Of a stretch of 64,000 nt of DNA, positions 1-13,719 are shown one piece after another; position 1 is the first letter of the stretch; every line of letters begins with the position of its first letter. The notes beneath the pieces are model-generated. The model was not told the DNA's origin and did no database searches. It worked only from the letters and a program-made list of their open reading frames with translations. A program made the position numbers and the translations under genes. Source of the DNA: Eurosta solidaginis (taxonomy: Eukaryota; Arthropoda; Insecta; Diptera; Tephritidae); contig NC_090319.1 in assembly GCF_040869045.1 (NCBI RefSeq), positions 372,325,601 through 372,389,600 on the forward strand, written 5' to 3'.

Positions 1-3000
1 TTTCAGGAGAACCGTTCAAAGATTTTAACTGTCATATGTTGCACATATAAAGGCATCTTTTCATTTTTATAGCACGTGCTCAACTTTTAACTGGTCGAAA
101 GGATTTTTTTTATTTTTTTTTACAATATCCCTCATTATATTGAGTGCGTTATTAACTCAAATTTCATGTTTTTTTTAGTTATGACACTATTGAAGTAAAT
201 GAGAGATATATATCTTTGTTATCGATGATATAATCCTGCTTAAAAAAAGAAATATTTACTAATAAATATTAGCTGTGAATATTTTATTATTTCAACACAC
301 GTGTCAAGTTACTAATGCAAGGAAAAGGAAAACAAAAAGTTAAGCCCAAAAGGACCTGTGCTGAGCAGCAGCAAAGTACTTGGGTATGAAAATATTTGGA
401 AGATACGAGATAAATATATGACTTGCAAATTACTATCAAAGAAATATTTCACCATTGTAAATAGATATCACACGTTAGTGCAGTACAGCATCCGATCCGT
501 GGTCGAAACCCAGTTTTTTTAATCAGAATATATAGTAAATCCATAATAGGTATGCATAAAGTAATGAGACAATTTGAAAGTTTCATATTTATCATTTGAG
601 TAGTAATGCAAAAAAATTGTACATAAGTATTACCCAGAGCATCAAATTTCAAATGTAGTAGATAAATAATAGTATAAAGAATCATGTAAGTTTTAATGTA
701 TGTACATATGGTCATCTACAGACAATTCGAAACTTTAAATTGCTATTAAATAAATAGTAAAACAATCAAAAATTTGTAAATATGTACATATGTTGAGAGC
801 CCTAATCAGTAATGTAGCCAAAACAGTCCAAGGCCTAAATTTCCTTCCATGATTTCGAAATTGGGTTTCATCAATAAGTTCATTGCCAGAAATGAAACGA
901 ATATTGTTTCATATACATAAGCACTACGCTAACTATATTGCTGAATCATGTTTCGAACTACATTTGCTCAAACCGGACTAGTGAAAATTTGTTGATGTTT
1001 TAGAAATTTTGTGTTATATTTAAACTAAGTAGATAGTCGTAAGCATGATAAACACGCCAATACATACTGAAGTAAAATACAGATTAATAGAAGATTAGTT
1101 AACTACCCAAGACTCTAAAATCTAATGCTGCAGAACGAATCCAGGAAATCTGGAATAACATAAGGTTCTCAAACAATATGGTATCTAATTCTGAAATGAA
1201 GAAAATTCTGGTTAACAAATCGAACTCTAGTATTCTCGCTTCGATAACCAGTGTAGTTTCTAAGAAATTTTCTCGAGTGGATATTTCACTAGTTATTATA
1301 AAAGGCCAATTCACTTTATAGACTGCGCTCGACACACGGTTATTAAACTATGAGAGCGAGAGATATAGCAAATGGTTTAATAGTTCTTTTTTATAAAGGT
1401 TCATAGAATGAGTTTGAATTTAATTCGTTTGTAAGTTTTAATTGAGTTTTTAATAGGCCTGAGAATATTTTTCGTAAAATAAAAAGACTATTTAAAATTA
1501 ATGGTTTCAATGCATGTACTCATTAACACTTAAAAGGTAAAAATAATTAAAATTTATGAAATCAATAACTACATATTTATACTAATTCTAATATTATAAC
1601 GTTGATTGTAATCAACATAAAATGCATACAAGCAAACATAGAAAAGCTCGAAGAAAACTTGGAAAAATTGTAATATAATAAGTGCAACAGAGCGTTTCAG
1701 TGAAAGCAAGGTTTCTTAAGAAATTGAAAATATTTTAACCTTAATCGTACATACATATGTACATGTAAGAACTACTTGGAAAAAGTAGTTTTAACAATAA
1801 CTTAACTCAATTATAAGAAATATTCAACAGATATTTTTAATATACCATTTCTATGTGTTGAACTTAAATCTCAAAAAAATGCCTGCTTAAACAAATATGC
1901 ACTAAGGGAGAAAGAGTTAAGCAAAGGATATTATCACAAAAAACAGTGAAACCTTGATAAAAACAAGGAACTATATAGCAAATGTTTGCATCTTCGTTCG
2001 AGGAGATGCCATACATTGAGCAAGTTCCGTAGAAAGTACTCGTACAACACGTTGATCATTCCACTTCTGAACTACTATTCCATCCTGTTATTACCTGGCC
2101 ACTTTGATCTTCCTTCTATTATGAGAATTCATTCTAATCCTAGAAGTCAAAAAAAGCGACATAAATTTTCCGACGACAGCATGATGCAATAAAACCAGAC
2201 AGGTGAAGTAGTAGTAATAGTAGTACAGCAACAAAAATTTGACGGCCTTCATAACCCGGTCATGAATTTTGAAGTAGTAGGGAGGGAAAAATTGTTGGTA
2301 CTATTTTGTTTCTTTTTAAAGGGAAATCGAAATAAAAGAGGAAATGGAGAAGGGAAACTACAAAAAATGTAAAGGGAATTAGTGGGAGAGTTATGCCGGT
2401 TATGCCGGAAAGCCACAAAAATATCTGGTAAGCCACAGACTATTTTTCCATTAAATGAATCTGCTGTAAGATCTTTGCCGCTATATATTCTTATACCATT
2501 CGACTCTTTTTGCTAAATGAGTCTACCTCTTAATGTTTTTATATACGGCAGTTATTTTTACAATTCCAGTTCTGCCTGACAGTGTCATGTCGTACAAAAG
2601 CGGGCGACTTATAAAAACACATTGCGATTTTAGAACTGTTTTTATAAACAACAAAAGAGATGGCGAATGTCTCAGAAATCAATATATACTACTGTCACAC
2701 TTCACAACAAAAGAACTGCTTCTACTCTGATAGAGATTTTAGTCAAATCGGCTGGGCACTCCACAGGATAAGCCGTAATGGGTTAAATTGGAATGATCAA
2801 AGTTACGATGCATCATTTGGTTTGATTCAATTTAATAGCTTACTGGTATCAAATTACGAAAATATAGTGAAGAGACTTGCATTATCCCCAACTCTGATAA
2901 TAATGCATTTTCCAAGGTTTCACTGTAATCCTATATAAACCAAATTATTTTAAACTCGCTAGTTGTTGAAACAACCTAAAAATGTATATGTTTACTGGAA

Positions 3001-5375
3001 TGCATAAATTTATAGTTACGTATATGAGAACATAAGTATTTTACATAGTAACATATAAAGTTTTAATCTACTACTTTAAGTTTGCGTCCTATTGAAAACC
3101 CGTATAGTTAATATTAACGAAAACATGCTCAGTTCCTCAACTCAATGACTGGTTTTCTTAAAAGCTCGCATTATTAAAAAACTTATTAGTAAAATAAACC
3201 TAAAATTATAATATAACAATAATGAATAGCAATTAAGAGTCGTTAGTATGGTTAAGTCGGTGGAAAAGAACATATTTATTGCGCAGAAGTTGCTTGCAAA
3301 GCTACCTATAGACATAATCAATTTTAAAAACTTCTTTAACTTGAATAACTTTGGAGCGTAGACTTTGCAATCGGTCTATAAAAATTGTTACCAAATTAAT
3401 GTGGAATCATACTGTGCTGAAGTAATTGTTATATACTTCTGGCAGCTCAACCGTTAATCCATTCGGCGGAGTTTTGCCTGCTGTAACCATAGAGTTGTTT
3501 AATTGCTTGCGATCTTTTGACTCATAATCTATATCTTTAGTCGATTTTTTTTTTTTCAGTTTTGTCAGACATATTTTTTTCTTTTGTATATATACGAATT
3601 ACGCGCTCGACTTATGGCTTAGTAATTTTTTAACTAATATGCAATAATTTTAAACTAAATATTTTTAAGTGATTTATTATAATTTTTAAGATAAAACTAT
3701 GCAAAAGCATTATTTGCCGCAACTACAAACAAATATCAATATACCTCAAATGCATTTCAAATTTATTATGCTATTAATTTTACGTATATATTTTTAATTA
3801 AATTTTAATTAGAGCAAGTAAAAAGTATACAAGCAGTTGTTTATTGTTAGCCACTTGCTTTACTATGTTATGTATTGCTTTAAGTTAGTGCAAACGCTAA
3901 AATGTAAAAAAGAATATATTAAAAAAGTGTTCTCTAGTGTTACATTTAGATTCTTAAATTTTAGCTTTGACTTACAGATTGTGCACAATAAGCCAATAAT
4001 TTGAATTTGCATTTTAAATTGCAGTTTGCAGTGTGGGAACAATTTAAGCCGCAGCGCGGTTAATAAATTTATAAAAGATGTATAGGTTGAAACGTTTAAA
4101 AAAAAATTATTCTACAATTTCTTAGATAAAAGTTTAAATTTATTTATAAAGATAATATATATATTTTTTGTTTAAAGTAATGCGACAATGTCGACAAAAA
4201 TAACAATTCTTTAAAACAATTATCGACTTATATCTTAATACGGTTCCAAGCATCAAGCCTAATGAGGAGAGCGCCGCTTCGAAACGTCCTGAAGTCAATT
4301 CATGCATTTTTTTTTTTTTAATTCACGACATCAGTTCGATAATTTCGTTACGAAGTCGTGTTGACGCCTTCATGCAAATTTCTCAACTAATACCAAAAGA
4401 AATCGGCTCTGGTTTCAAAAACGCCTATAGCAGGGTAACAATTTCGCCAAACTGTGGGTTACTTAACAGTTTTGGCCGTTCTTTTGCCTCCACTCGCTTC
4501 CCCATTTTGTTAACCGCGATTTCATTCTTTATAACTTGTTTCCTTAAGGGAAAAATATTGTTTATGTTAAATTCCACAACTTCTTGCCTTGATGTTTCCG
4601 AAACGGCAGCCATGATATGATAATATTCTCCTCAGCCGATTGTTTTATTGCCAATAATAACTGAACAGTTATAAGACCGTTAAATAAACGTTTCATGTTT
4701 TGTCGCCCCCAAAAAATGTCTAATTATCTCTTAAATACATACATATAAAGCAACATTTTTTATGAAAGAAAGAAATTGTAATAAATTAAGAGTTTGTATT
4801 ATATATTGACTTTTACTATTTGACTCATAATTTGGCTTTAATTTAGTTGCTCTTTATTTTAAATTAACAAAAATTACCACTTGTAATCAACTGAAGTATC
4901 CATTAAAAACATGCAAACAAATATAGAAAAAAACTTACAATGGCAAAAGTAGAAAGCACTATGTACACAGAGTCCTATTTTTAATAAGAATAATACCATA
5001 TATTAAGCGCGTCTTAAATTCACTTTTGTATGAATGCAGTTAAATATGCATATTTACTACAGAGCCCATTATTTCTATGTTTGTATTTTTTTTTTCCGAA
5101 GCTCTCGTAGTAAGTTTTTTTTTTTTAGTTTTTGCACTAAATTTTAGAGTTTTCCTGTTAACTAGCGCTGGTATCATTTTTCCATATATGCAATTTATTT
5201 TATGAAAGTGCCGTATGTATACATAAAAGAAACATTTTTTCGTCCGCAATTAAGAATAATGTAGAAAAACTGAAAGGAAGGATATGAAAAACATATAAAA
5301 AAATTAACTTGTATGATTCAGAAAAAAATCATTAAATGCAAAAAAGCAAAACAAACTTACACTTTTTTATGGGAA
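1..5375. other. AT-rich non-coding stretch
   Basis: No reading frame here looks like a gene: those present are short, start anywhere and have AT-driven composition. I see homopolymer A/T runs and scattered ATATATAT/ACATATGTA tracts typical of fly intergenic or intronic DNA. A short reverse-strand frame at 4425-4613 is not recognisable. No transposon ends were identified. Confidence 0.5.
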
Positions 5376-5379
5376 TCTA

Positions 5380-5790
5380 GTGTACCCGGCAGACTTTGTC
5401 CCGCCAGAAAATTGGTTTGATTACATACAAAATTCTCGGCCACTTTATTCTCCATTTTGCTTCTTATTCTTGTCCATCCCTTATTCCAAGTATCTCCCTC
5501 TCACTCCAACTCTCATCCACACTTCCACTCCCACTCAAACTCTCACTCCTACTTCCTTTCCAACTCTGACTTTCGCAACCACTCTCAACTCCACTCCCAC
5601 TGCACCCCAACTCATTTATAGAATTTTTATAAAACATTTTGAAAACCTTCTTCAAATATTTGCGAATATAAAGCGAACTCAAATGTTTCCTAATAGGAGG
5701 CGTGGCACCGCCTACTTTTTGAGTTATAGCAAGACTAACCCGCAGCAATTCATTTTTATAAGTATACACTGATTTAAGTTTTGGTCGGAT
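5380..5790. repeat. Pyrimidine-rich low-complexity tract with Helentron-like relic
   Basis: About 100 bases near 5490-5600 are made of irregular CACTCC/CACTCAAACT repeats. Nearby are a GTACCCGGCAGAC string and, near 5697, a GGCGTGGCACCGCCT palindrome. Both have close counterparts in the Helentron-like elements at 36.4 and 43.8 kb, so this is probably an old fragment of that family. The open frames across it are products of low-complexity composition. Confidence 0.4.
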
Positions 5791-8700
5791 CTACCCAAAA
5801 TTTGCTTTTTTTAATGATTCCTGTGACGAACTCAAAATTTATATGGAAGCAAAAAAGTTACTCAATGCATAAGGGACACTTATATATTTATATATATGTG
5901 CATGCATATAAAAGTATATATAATGAATACAAATGTATATTTTTGTTTTTGATGCTCAACACATAAATTTATATTTTTAGTTTATGCCATTGTTAAGTTT
6001 TATTTGTTGCCAAAATAATTTTATTAATAAATAATAAACAATACAAGAAAGTAAGTAACACTTAATAAAAGTATAAAAAACAAAATTTATAAAACTACAA
6101 AAAAAAATTAAAAATATTTAGTCACATCAGTGTTAACCCTTGAAATTTAACATTTTGTGATATTCAAAATTATTTTATTTGAAATTTAGTTTTATTTATA
6201 TTAATCGTAATGAATAACTTAGTTAACCGAATTCGCATTTGAGTTATTTTTTCAAAATTATAGCAAACAATTTTTATGTGATATATTTGGCCTCAAGAAA
6301 GAAAACATAAAAAATTAAAAAATACATAGTGATTAAAAAAGTTGAAAAATAAAAACATATATATGTACATTTATAACGAAGTTTTTTATTTTGTATGTGT
6401 GTTTCAGTTTCCTACTGGTCCCATATTTTCAGCACAAAATGTCAAATGTCAAACTTAAATATAATATTAACTTTAAATTTTTAATGTAAAATACTTTGTA
6501 TTTAATTAGCGATACAGGCTCATATTGCCTTGATTGGCATACAAAATGTTACTTATGTCACATTCAAAAACTAAACAAAAGGAAGTTGTATAACTTTTGT
6601 CCTAATTAAATTACCTTTTTTAATTTAAGTATACAATGTTATGTGTATGAATATTTTGTTTTTTAAGTTTTGAAACCATAAACTTTTCGTTAAAGTTTAT
6701 ATTTGTATAGGTCTTATGTAAAATAAGGAAAGCTTGTGTTTTCATTTTGTTAAGGCGTTACAGTGAATGACAAAATTTATGTACCAAAAAAAATTTTAAA
6801 TAAAAAAAATTTTAAAACATAACGGTTTCGATTATTTTTTTTTTGTATATAGCAGCAAGTATTTTTTTTTTTTACTTCTTTCTAATTTACCAAATTTTTT
6901 TTTAATGTTTTTCAAGGCATTCAAAGTTTATTATTATGCTTGACTTATTACTATTTACTTTTTATTGTATATGTCTTTTGAACAAGAGTATTACAGCTAA
7001 GGAAACTCCGGTAAACAATGTTTAACCTGCTGTTGAACCCACTGCAAATACCTCAGAACTCTACTTCTGTCTATAAAATTAACTTCCCGGTTAGAAAATT
7101 ATCTTGGAAAATCTATAAATAACCTTTCTATAAATAAGCCTTGTGGAGTTATGACCTATATAATTATATGTGCTGCCCGAATAGAACACTCGGTCTAGTA
7201 GCTCTTAGGGACCTGTTTTATTTTCTAAAGTTATTTCATGTTTTGCCTGAGTAGAAAATCCTATCTAGATGCTGACAAATGCGTATTTTGTTTTATTTTT
7301 TCTCAATTACTCTAAATACTGCCTTTGTAGAAAGCAAGCGCAGTATATAACCTCTCTAACTTTTTTCCTAGATTATACTATATACTGCCTAGGGGGAAAC
7401 GAAATATGCTTGCTGCAAAATTATATTTAGGTATCATATAGGTCCTGCAAAGGTATCGTAATAGTGCCCTGTACCAGCAAAGCACCTAGACTTTTCTAAC
7501 TGCGCTCAGCGTACAAAGGACCAAACAGTGCCTATATAACATAAGCTGGGCCCTTCCGTAGATGTCACGTACAAATTATCAAAGGCACGGCTAGACTTTT
7601 CTTTAATCGGGGTCAATCTAGAAATAAGACGGACCCAGATAAATGAAATGAAATATTATAAGAGAAAATCTAGTCAGGTCCCTGCAAAATCAAGCCTCAT
7701 TTTCTAGCCGGCTGATATTTTTATCCTACAGGGCAGATTTCGGGCAGAAGTATATAAGTCATTAACAAGTGATCAAAAAGTTTTAGTTCCACTAATGGTA
7801 AGTGAATGTAATTCGAATGCACCCGGTAAAGTATTTGGCGCATGTAAGATTTTTATTGACGGAAAAGAGTAAATAAAAATAAAAAATTCTAATGAGATTT
7901 TTTCAACTCTAAATACCCCAGTCATCTAATTGACCATCAAAACTCTAATTTGATACTTGGTACAAAATTGTTGTTTGAATTCACTAGGAAAATTCTTGCT
8001 GCAAACTAGTATTTTTTCTGACTACATAAACGGTACTGTTACAGCGATTTTTGAACCAAATATAGTAGACTTCTCTCAATTGTTGTTGTCCTCAGATTAA
8101 TATTTTCCGAGCAAAATAAATTACAACGAAAATTGCAAAAATTATAATTATTTTAGATTTATATAGAAAAACTAAAAAAAAAACACAAAAAATCAATCCA
8201 TCTATCGATATTTTGTGCAATAAGGATAGTATTGGTGTATATCTAATAAAGTGACCTTGCGCCTTATACTACATTTTCACTGGACTCAAATGCTTGCTTC
8301 CAAATGAGTAATTTGAAAGGGTTAATATTAGCCTAATTCGTATTTCGCTTCCTGCAAGATTCAATTGCCAAAACACCAATTCATAGGAAGAAAATGCACT
8401 GACGTAATTGATTTAATATAGTACGATAAAAGAAAAAATATAAAAAATACGAAGCAGTTTCTGATAGAAATGTCAGTTGGCTTTGAAAAACTAGTACAAG
8501 CTGCTATTGGGAGGTTCCATAAGAAACTGAACCTTGTGAAGATAATTTTTCTTATAAAACTAGAGACAGTGATGCTAAATGTTGTGAAAACCGTGAAAAC
8601 CTTCAATCAACCTAAAATAATAAATTTTATATTTAAATAGCTTTTTTTACTCTTAAAGCAATGTGCTGAGCCCGTATCGTGTGTTACGGTATTGAAATCA

Positions 8701-8999
8701 TGTTTTCACTCAAATATTAAATCAAAATAGCTCTGAAATCGTGAGTCCGAATAACGACATATGTGAACTAGAGACTTCGCGTACTAGTTATTGGCAGATT
8801 CATATTTATAATTTGAGTGAAGAATGTATTCCGATACGAATCATAACACACAATACGGGCCCTGATTTATCTATCGGTGATTTACCACTCGAGTGGCTAA
8901 TAAGAAACATAACAATCGTAATTTGTCATTATTTAATGAAGCTGATTTAAGTACCAAATTATGTAAGCCCTATATTCTTATTATTAGATGTATCGCACA
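5791..8999. other. AT-rich non-coding stretch with a degenerate array
   Basis: No gene is recognised. Between about 7165 and 7470 a loose motif of the form TGCC-n4-TAGAAA recurs at spacings of roughly 60-76 bases, which looks like a decayed tandem array. The rest is A/T-rich sequence without clear structure. Confidence 0.4.
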
Positions 9000-9010
9000 G
9001 TATTAGCTTT

Positions 9011-9695
9011 GTTCCACCCGTGACAAAAAAAGTCAAAAGAGGTTATTCTAAATTTTGCAAGTCCTTCTCTTATTTTTTATTTGTTATGCAATGTTAGAAA
9101 CTCATTTCAAATATATCCAGCAATTCAGTTTTTACTTCTTCGAAATTTTTAAGGAATTATTGAACAATGGAGTAGGTCCCATCCGTGACAAGTACGCAGA
9201 AAAAGTTTTTAGAAATGAGTAGGCATTGCTAATACGCCTTATAATAGAGATATCAACTTATTACGTCCAGTGGAAATTTTAATCAAAATACGACATCTAG
9301 TAAGTAGGTTTTTTCATTGCCCCTGAATCTAAGTCAAAGCCTTAGAGAATGAAATTTCTTTAAATTTTCCGTAACTAAAATTTATTCATTTAGCCCATGA
9401 AATAATTCCATGACATGAACCATATTTTGAACCTTTGGAATAATTTATTAACTATTAATAAAGTTATTAATGGCTTTTAATTCGAACATGTCCCATCCGT
9501 GACAAATGCTGTACCACATCGTGACTCTTATATTTTACATTATACCAATAAAATCTTTTACGCTAATGAATTCCCCAAATGTTCGTATATCTAAAATTTT
9601 TAAACAAAAGACGCTACTTCCATATATTCGCAAAGTTTTTATAATATATAACTTTACTAATGGATAGCGTCTTTTTCTTGTCCCACGCGTGACAA
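9011..9695 (+). repeat. Four copies of a 16-bp motif, GTCCCATCCGTGACAA
   Basis: The motif occurs exactly at 9176-9191 and 9490-9505 and with two differences each at 9011-9026 and 9680-9695, all in the same orientation. The spacings are unequal (about 165, 314 and 190 bases), and the DNA between copies does not obviously repeat, so this is not a simple tandem array. It could be a protein-binding site cluster or the conserved core of a decayed satellite. Confidence 0.7.
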
Positions 9696-9699
9696 TTAT

Positions 9700-10745
9700 A
9701 AAGCTTATTATAATTTGTATATATACTAAGATATTGTTAGTTTTTTTTACATAACAGAAAATCACAAAAAATGCATATTTAATTGTATATACATACATAA
9801 ATACGTATTATAAATATATGGGCATTTTCTTTAAATTTCTAAAAAAAAAACAATCCAAGCAATTTAAGAAAGACTGTCGATTGTAAAATCAGTCTTCTTA
9901 ATGTGAAAGTTTGGTAAGAATAACTTAGATCTACAAAAGGCAAAGGTAAATGTTTACAGAAACTAATTTAACTTTTCTTACATATAAAATTTTTAGATTT
10001 CAGCTTAATGTGTAATTCATACTACTTACATACATATGTGCCATATCTAGTTTGCAAACAAAAATTTTTTTATTTTTTATTTTACGAAATACTAAGAATG
10101 AAAAAGTTGTTCCCGCATTAAACATATGTATTATTTAATATAATATAATAACAGTAAACAAATAAATACAAAACTTTTCTTACATGCATAAGTATGTGTG
10201 CTATTTCGAAATAAATTCAAAAACGACAGGATGGATTTTAAAAGAATTATAAGCGCGCTCAAATATTAAAAAAAAAATTTACAAATAAAATAAAAGTAAT
10301 TAAATACAAGAGTTTATACTTAAAAATTTTATTTTAGTTTTATTATTATTTTTATGGCAAAAGTTTGGAAGCACAATTCATATTTTGAAAATTCAAAGAT
10401 AATTAATTATTGTGAAATCAACATCAATTTTTCATCATGCAAAAGATGTATACATATCCAACATAAATTTTTTAAAGCTCTATTGGAGAGATTTCAGAGA
10501 CATACATATAACTTATCACAGCCAAGATACATTGCATTTGAAGCTGAAAGGAATTTAATGGATTACGGGTTAGTATACACAAATCGAGCAAAAATTGTTT
10601 AACCAATGTATATATATATATATTTCTTTCTATTAAGTTCCTGACAGACTAAACCAATTTTGCAATAGATTTCTTGCCATCGAGGTGGGTGCTTTGAACT
10701 GTGTATAACGCATGAGTTGAGTAACAAAAATACTTGTTCGATTTA
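9700..10745. other. AT-rich non-coding stretch
   Basis: Nothing recognisable. An 82-codon frame at 10354-10602 on + has AT-driven composition and no familiar motif. Confidence 0.5.
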
Positions 10746-10749
10746 CCTA

Positions 10750-10905
10750 CGGGGAGATGTAAGCCAATTCGCGTCGTGTTCCTCTATGCAAATTGAAAAA
10801 ACTTAGAAAAAACTTTTTTTTCTAATTGATTATTACTTTGCCAGGGACTTGAACTCAGGATCTTTGGTGTGGAAGGCGGGGTATGCCAAAATTATTATAA
10901 TTATT
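10750..10905 (-). mobile_element. tRNA-derived SINE fragment
   Basis: Read on the minus strand this begins with a tRNA-like part, where CACACCAAAGATCCTGAGTT and CAAGTCCCTGGCAAAG resemble the anticodon arm and B box of the SINE at 34388-34757. It then runs into the same downstream body (AATTAGAAAA, then a CACGACGCGAATTGG-type segment). It is truncated at both ends and diverged. Confidence 0.6.
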
Positions 10906-13700
10906 CTTTTGGCTGCGTGATCAGAGTCTAGTGATCAGAGTCTACGTTGGATACTTGCAACATATAGCTGTTAGCCCGACTATCTTGGAAAACATTTGGT
11001 GAGACCACGCTGAACTTTCTAGGTTGTCTCCTTCCTTCTTAAGTAAAAAAAAAAACTTGGGGTTGCGAGAACCTCGCCTGCTAAATATGTGTATGATGCA
11101 TTCATGATAGTGACAAGATTTTCCTCACCTATGTAAGGTTGAGAAATGAGTTAAATAAGCTTTAAACTGTACTGGCAACCCATTTTGTTTATGCATGTTT
11201 TTACGTCTAAACATAGTGCTGGATATCACCACGTTTCGGGTAATGGGAGTACGCTTTAATCATCTTATTCCCATATCCCGTCTACCACGACTCTGAGATG
11301 TCGTTGTTGTTAACGTTTGCTTTGATGCGGAAATCGAAGAGCCGGATCGAGGCACATTCCCTTGAATTCTGGTGCATGCCGATATCACCAAAAAAGGTTG
11401 TCTTATTATCCGATGCTTTTTTGATTTTCCCATTGAGTTAGGGTTACTTGTAGCGGAGCCCACGCTCAATGAACAAAATACTTTCTCAGAAACTACAACA
11501 GAAGGTTATGATATACTTGGTGCCTAATCGAAGACGGTGAATTATACGTTCCACTACCCGACTTTAATAAAGAGATTGCCAATATCCTGGCTGAAAAACA
11601 ACAAAGCTCCTGTAGGGGAAGAGTTGCTCACCGAACGGTTCAGGCATGAGCTTAATCAGTTGGTAAAAACATGAGTCGATTGCGATTGGAATTCAAGCGT
11701 GTCAAATCCGCATACCGCGCAGATTACCACCAATACTATATGTAAGTGCCAGAATTTAAGGCAATATTTAAAATGAGTAACAGCTTTCTCCTGTCAAAGT
11801 ATTTGAGAAACATTTATGGAGAGTAAGTATACTTAATTTTGCTGTAATTTCTACAGGGGACTCTTTCTGGATCGATACATCTTCATAAGCAAATGTAGCC
11901 CTTTAATTTTTATATTTAAACAGTAACAACATTTATTTAAAAATAAAGTAACCATGTTTTGTTGTTTTCATAATTTAAAAGGCCTTTTCCAATGCAGTGG
12001 GTAAGTACTTTTCTCTACAGTTTTTGAATGTATCGTTCGAGTATAGTAAACCTTCGTGGGAAAAGAAAAGTTCAGGGTTACACGACATCGCAAAAAAAAA
12101 CTAACTTCAAACACGCACTAAAAGTGAGTTCACAGCCCCTCGAAAGAATTTGTTTTCTTCGAATTCTAGCAGAAATAGTTTATTTTATTGTAACTTGGTT
12201 ATTTGAAATTCGATTTTTAAAATTGTATGCCATTTGCCTAATATCGCATAAAATAAAGTCGAAGAACTGATTAGATCATCAGTGCTGCTTCAGGCCTGGT
12301 AAATCCACTAATAGCTCTACTTTTACAATATGCTCAATCATGAAGAAAACTCTCTTAGTGGACCTAGGAGCAGAGTCTGAGAGCGCGAAAAAAGTTTCCC
12401 TTTTAATGGAATGTAGATTTCGAAGAGATTTTTAGAATCCATCAATTTTTCAGCCTGCTTCCTAAGGACTTTACCATAGAAGTAGGTACAAATTTATATC
12501 TATTGAATAAAACAGGGCAACAAATATATTTCTTGTTATTTTTATTTTATTATTTTTTATTTGTTTAGTGGCTTGCAGAGAAAGAGAAGAAATTTCATTA
12601 TCGCCTTTAATTGGCGCTTACACCCCTAGGGGTTATGCAGGACTTGTTGCTAGCTATCCCTGGCTTCTGCAAATCAGTGGAGGTTTCCCCTTCCTCTGCC
12701 TGCAAATACTCTCCACATGACCTAGCCGTACCATAAATCGTCCCTCGACACTGTCCTTGGTCTCGAGTCATATAGGACAGGTATGCCGGAGACTTACAGA
12801 GCATGCAATTTGGTTCGTCGAAATGAGACTTTACTCTTCAATTGCCTACTAGCACTTATTGGCAAGAGTTATTCTCCGTTTGATTCTAGCTGTGATTGTT
12901 TTCGCTGTTAATGTTCACAGTCACGAATTTATATCCGCCAACAATGACGTCGCTGCCAAGGTGCGAATGATTGCTTCTTTTTAGATGACGGCAAATACTT
13001 CGGCTTGTCCTCACCCCCACAAGCCTCATATTTTTGCCCCTATATCTAATACTGAGAATGAAAAACTGCTTTGTAGCTAAATGATTAGCGCAGCGGGCCT
13101 AAAGCATACTGATTGTGAACGCATAGCAACCTTCGAAATGGATCTATCTGCGTAAATATGGCACACTCAAATTCGTAATCAGCGATATCAGAAACCCCTT
13201 AGTTTTAAGTTCTGTAAAAATATATATTTTTTTGGCGTAGAAAGTGAGTTATTTCCACTTGTCAGTAAAACCTAAGCCAGTGTGCGACACTGGGACAAGT
13301 TGGACAATTTTCTCATGACTCTACGGGTCCAAGTTTTTAACCGCACGATTAGAAATTTGATGCCAAATTGAAACCATTCATCAGCTTAGCCCTTTCGATC
13401 CGAACGAGGCCTATGTGTCCCGGTATATGTTTGACGATGCCTAGCCTGGAAATTAAGTGACGAAAATTGGCTTAGCTGATCCCATTTCGTAGTTTATGGT
13501 ATTTTTAACGGTATTCTTTTCCGTTCAAAACAATGTTGGGGATATGCCAAAACTAAAACGAAGTCAAACAAAATAAAAAATTAAAAACTTATTCGAGCTC
13601 TAGGCCGCACAAATATATATATCAAAATTTCGAAAAACCGATTTTGATTTTGGAAGTCACCTTCAGGACTCGAAATTAAGATAAATATTTAGTGTAGTGT
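10906..13700. other. Mixed-composition region with possible LINE relics
   Basis: Base composition is less AT-rich than upstream. Near 11560-11720 a frame reading NNKAPVGEELL followed by DWN resembles the finger region of RTE-type reverse transcriptases. On the minus strand near 13000 a GQAEVFAV string resembles the middle of LINE RNase H domains. Both are too decayed to delimit. TGATCAGAGTCTA occurs twice in a row near 10918-10945. No intact gene is seen. Confidence 0.35.
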
Positions 13701-13719
13701 TTACGACCAAATTTCTCTT

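Noticed and set aside
4425..4613. Reverse-strand 62-codon frame starting MAAVSETSRQE
   Set aside because: Composition is plausible for protein, but no family motif, no neighbour and no continuation was found. Left unannotated.
5380..5772. 130-codon threonine- and proline-rich frame
   Set aside because: It is the translation of a CACTCC low-complexity tract, with an equally open antisense frame.
10354..10602. 82-codon + frame in AT-rich DNA
   Set aside because: No recognisable motif or codon bias; consistent with chance in AT-rich sequence.
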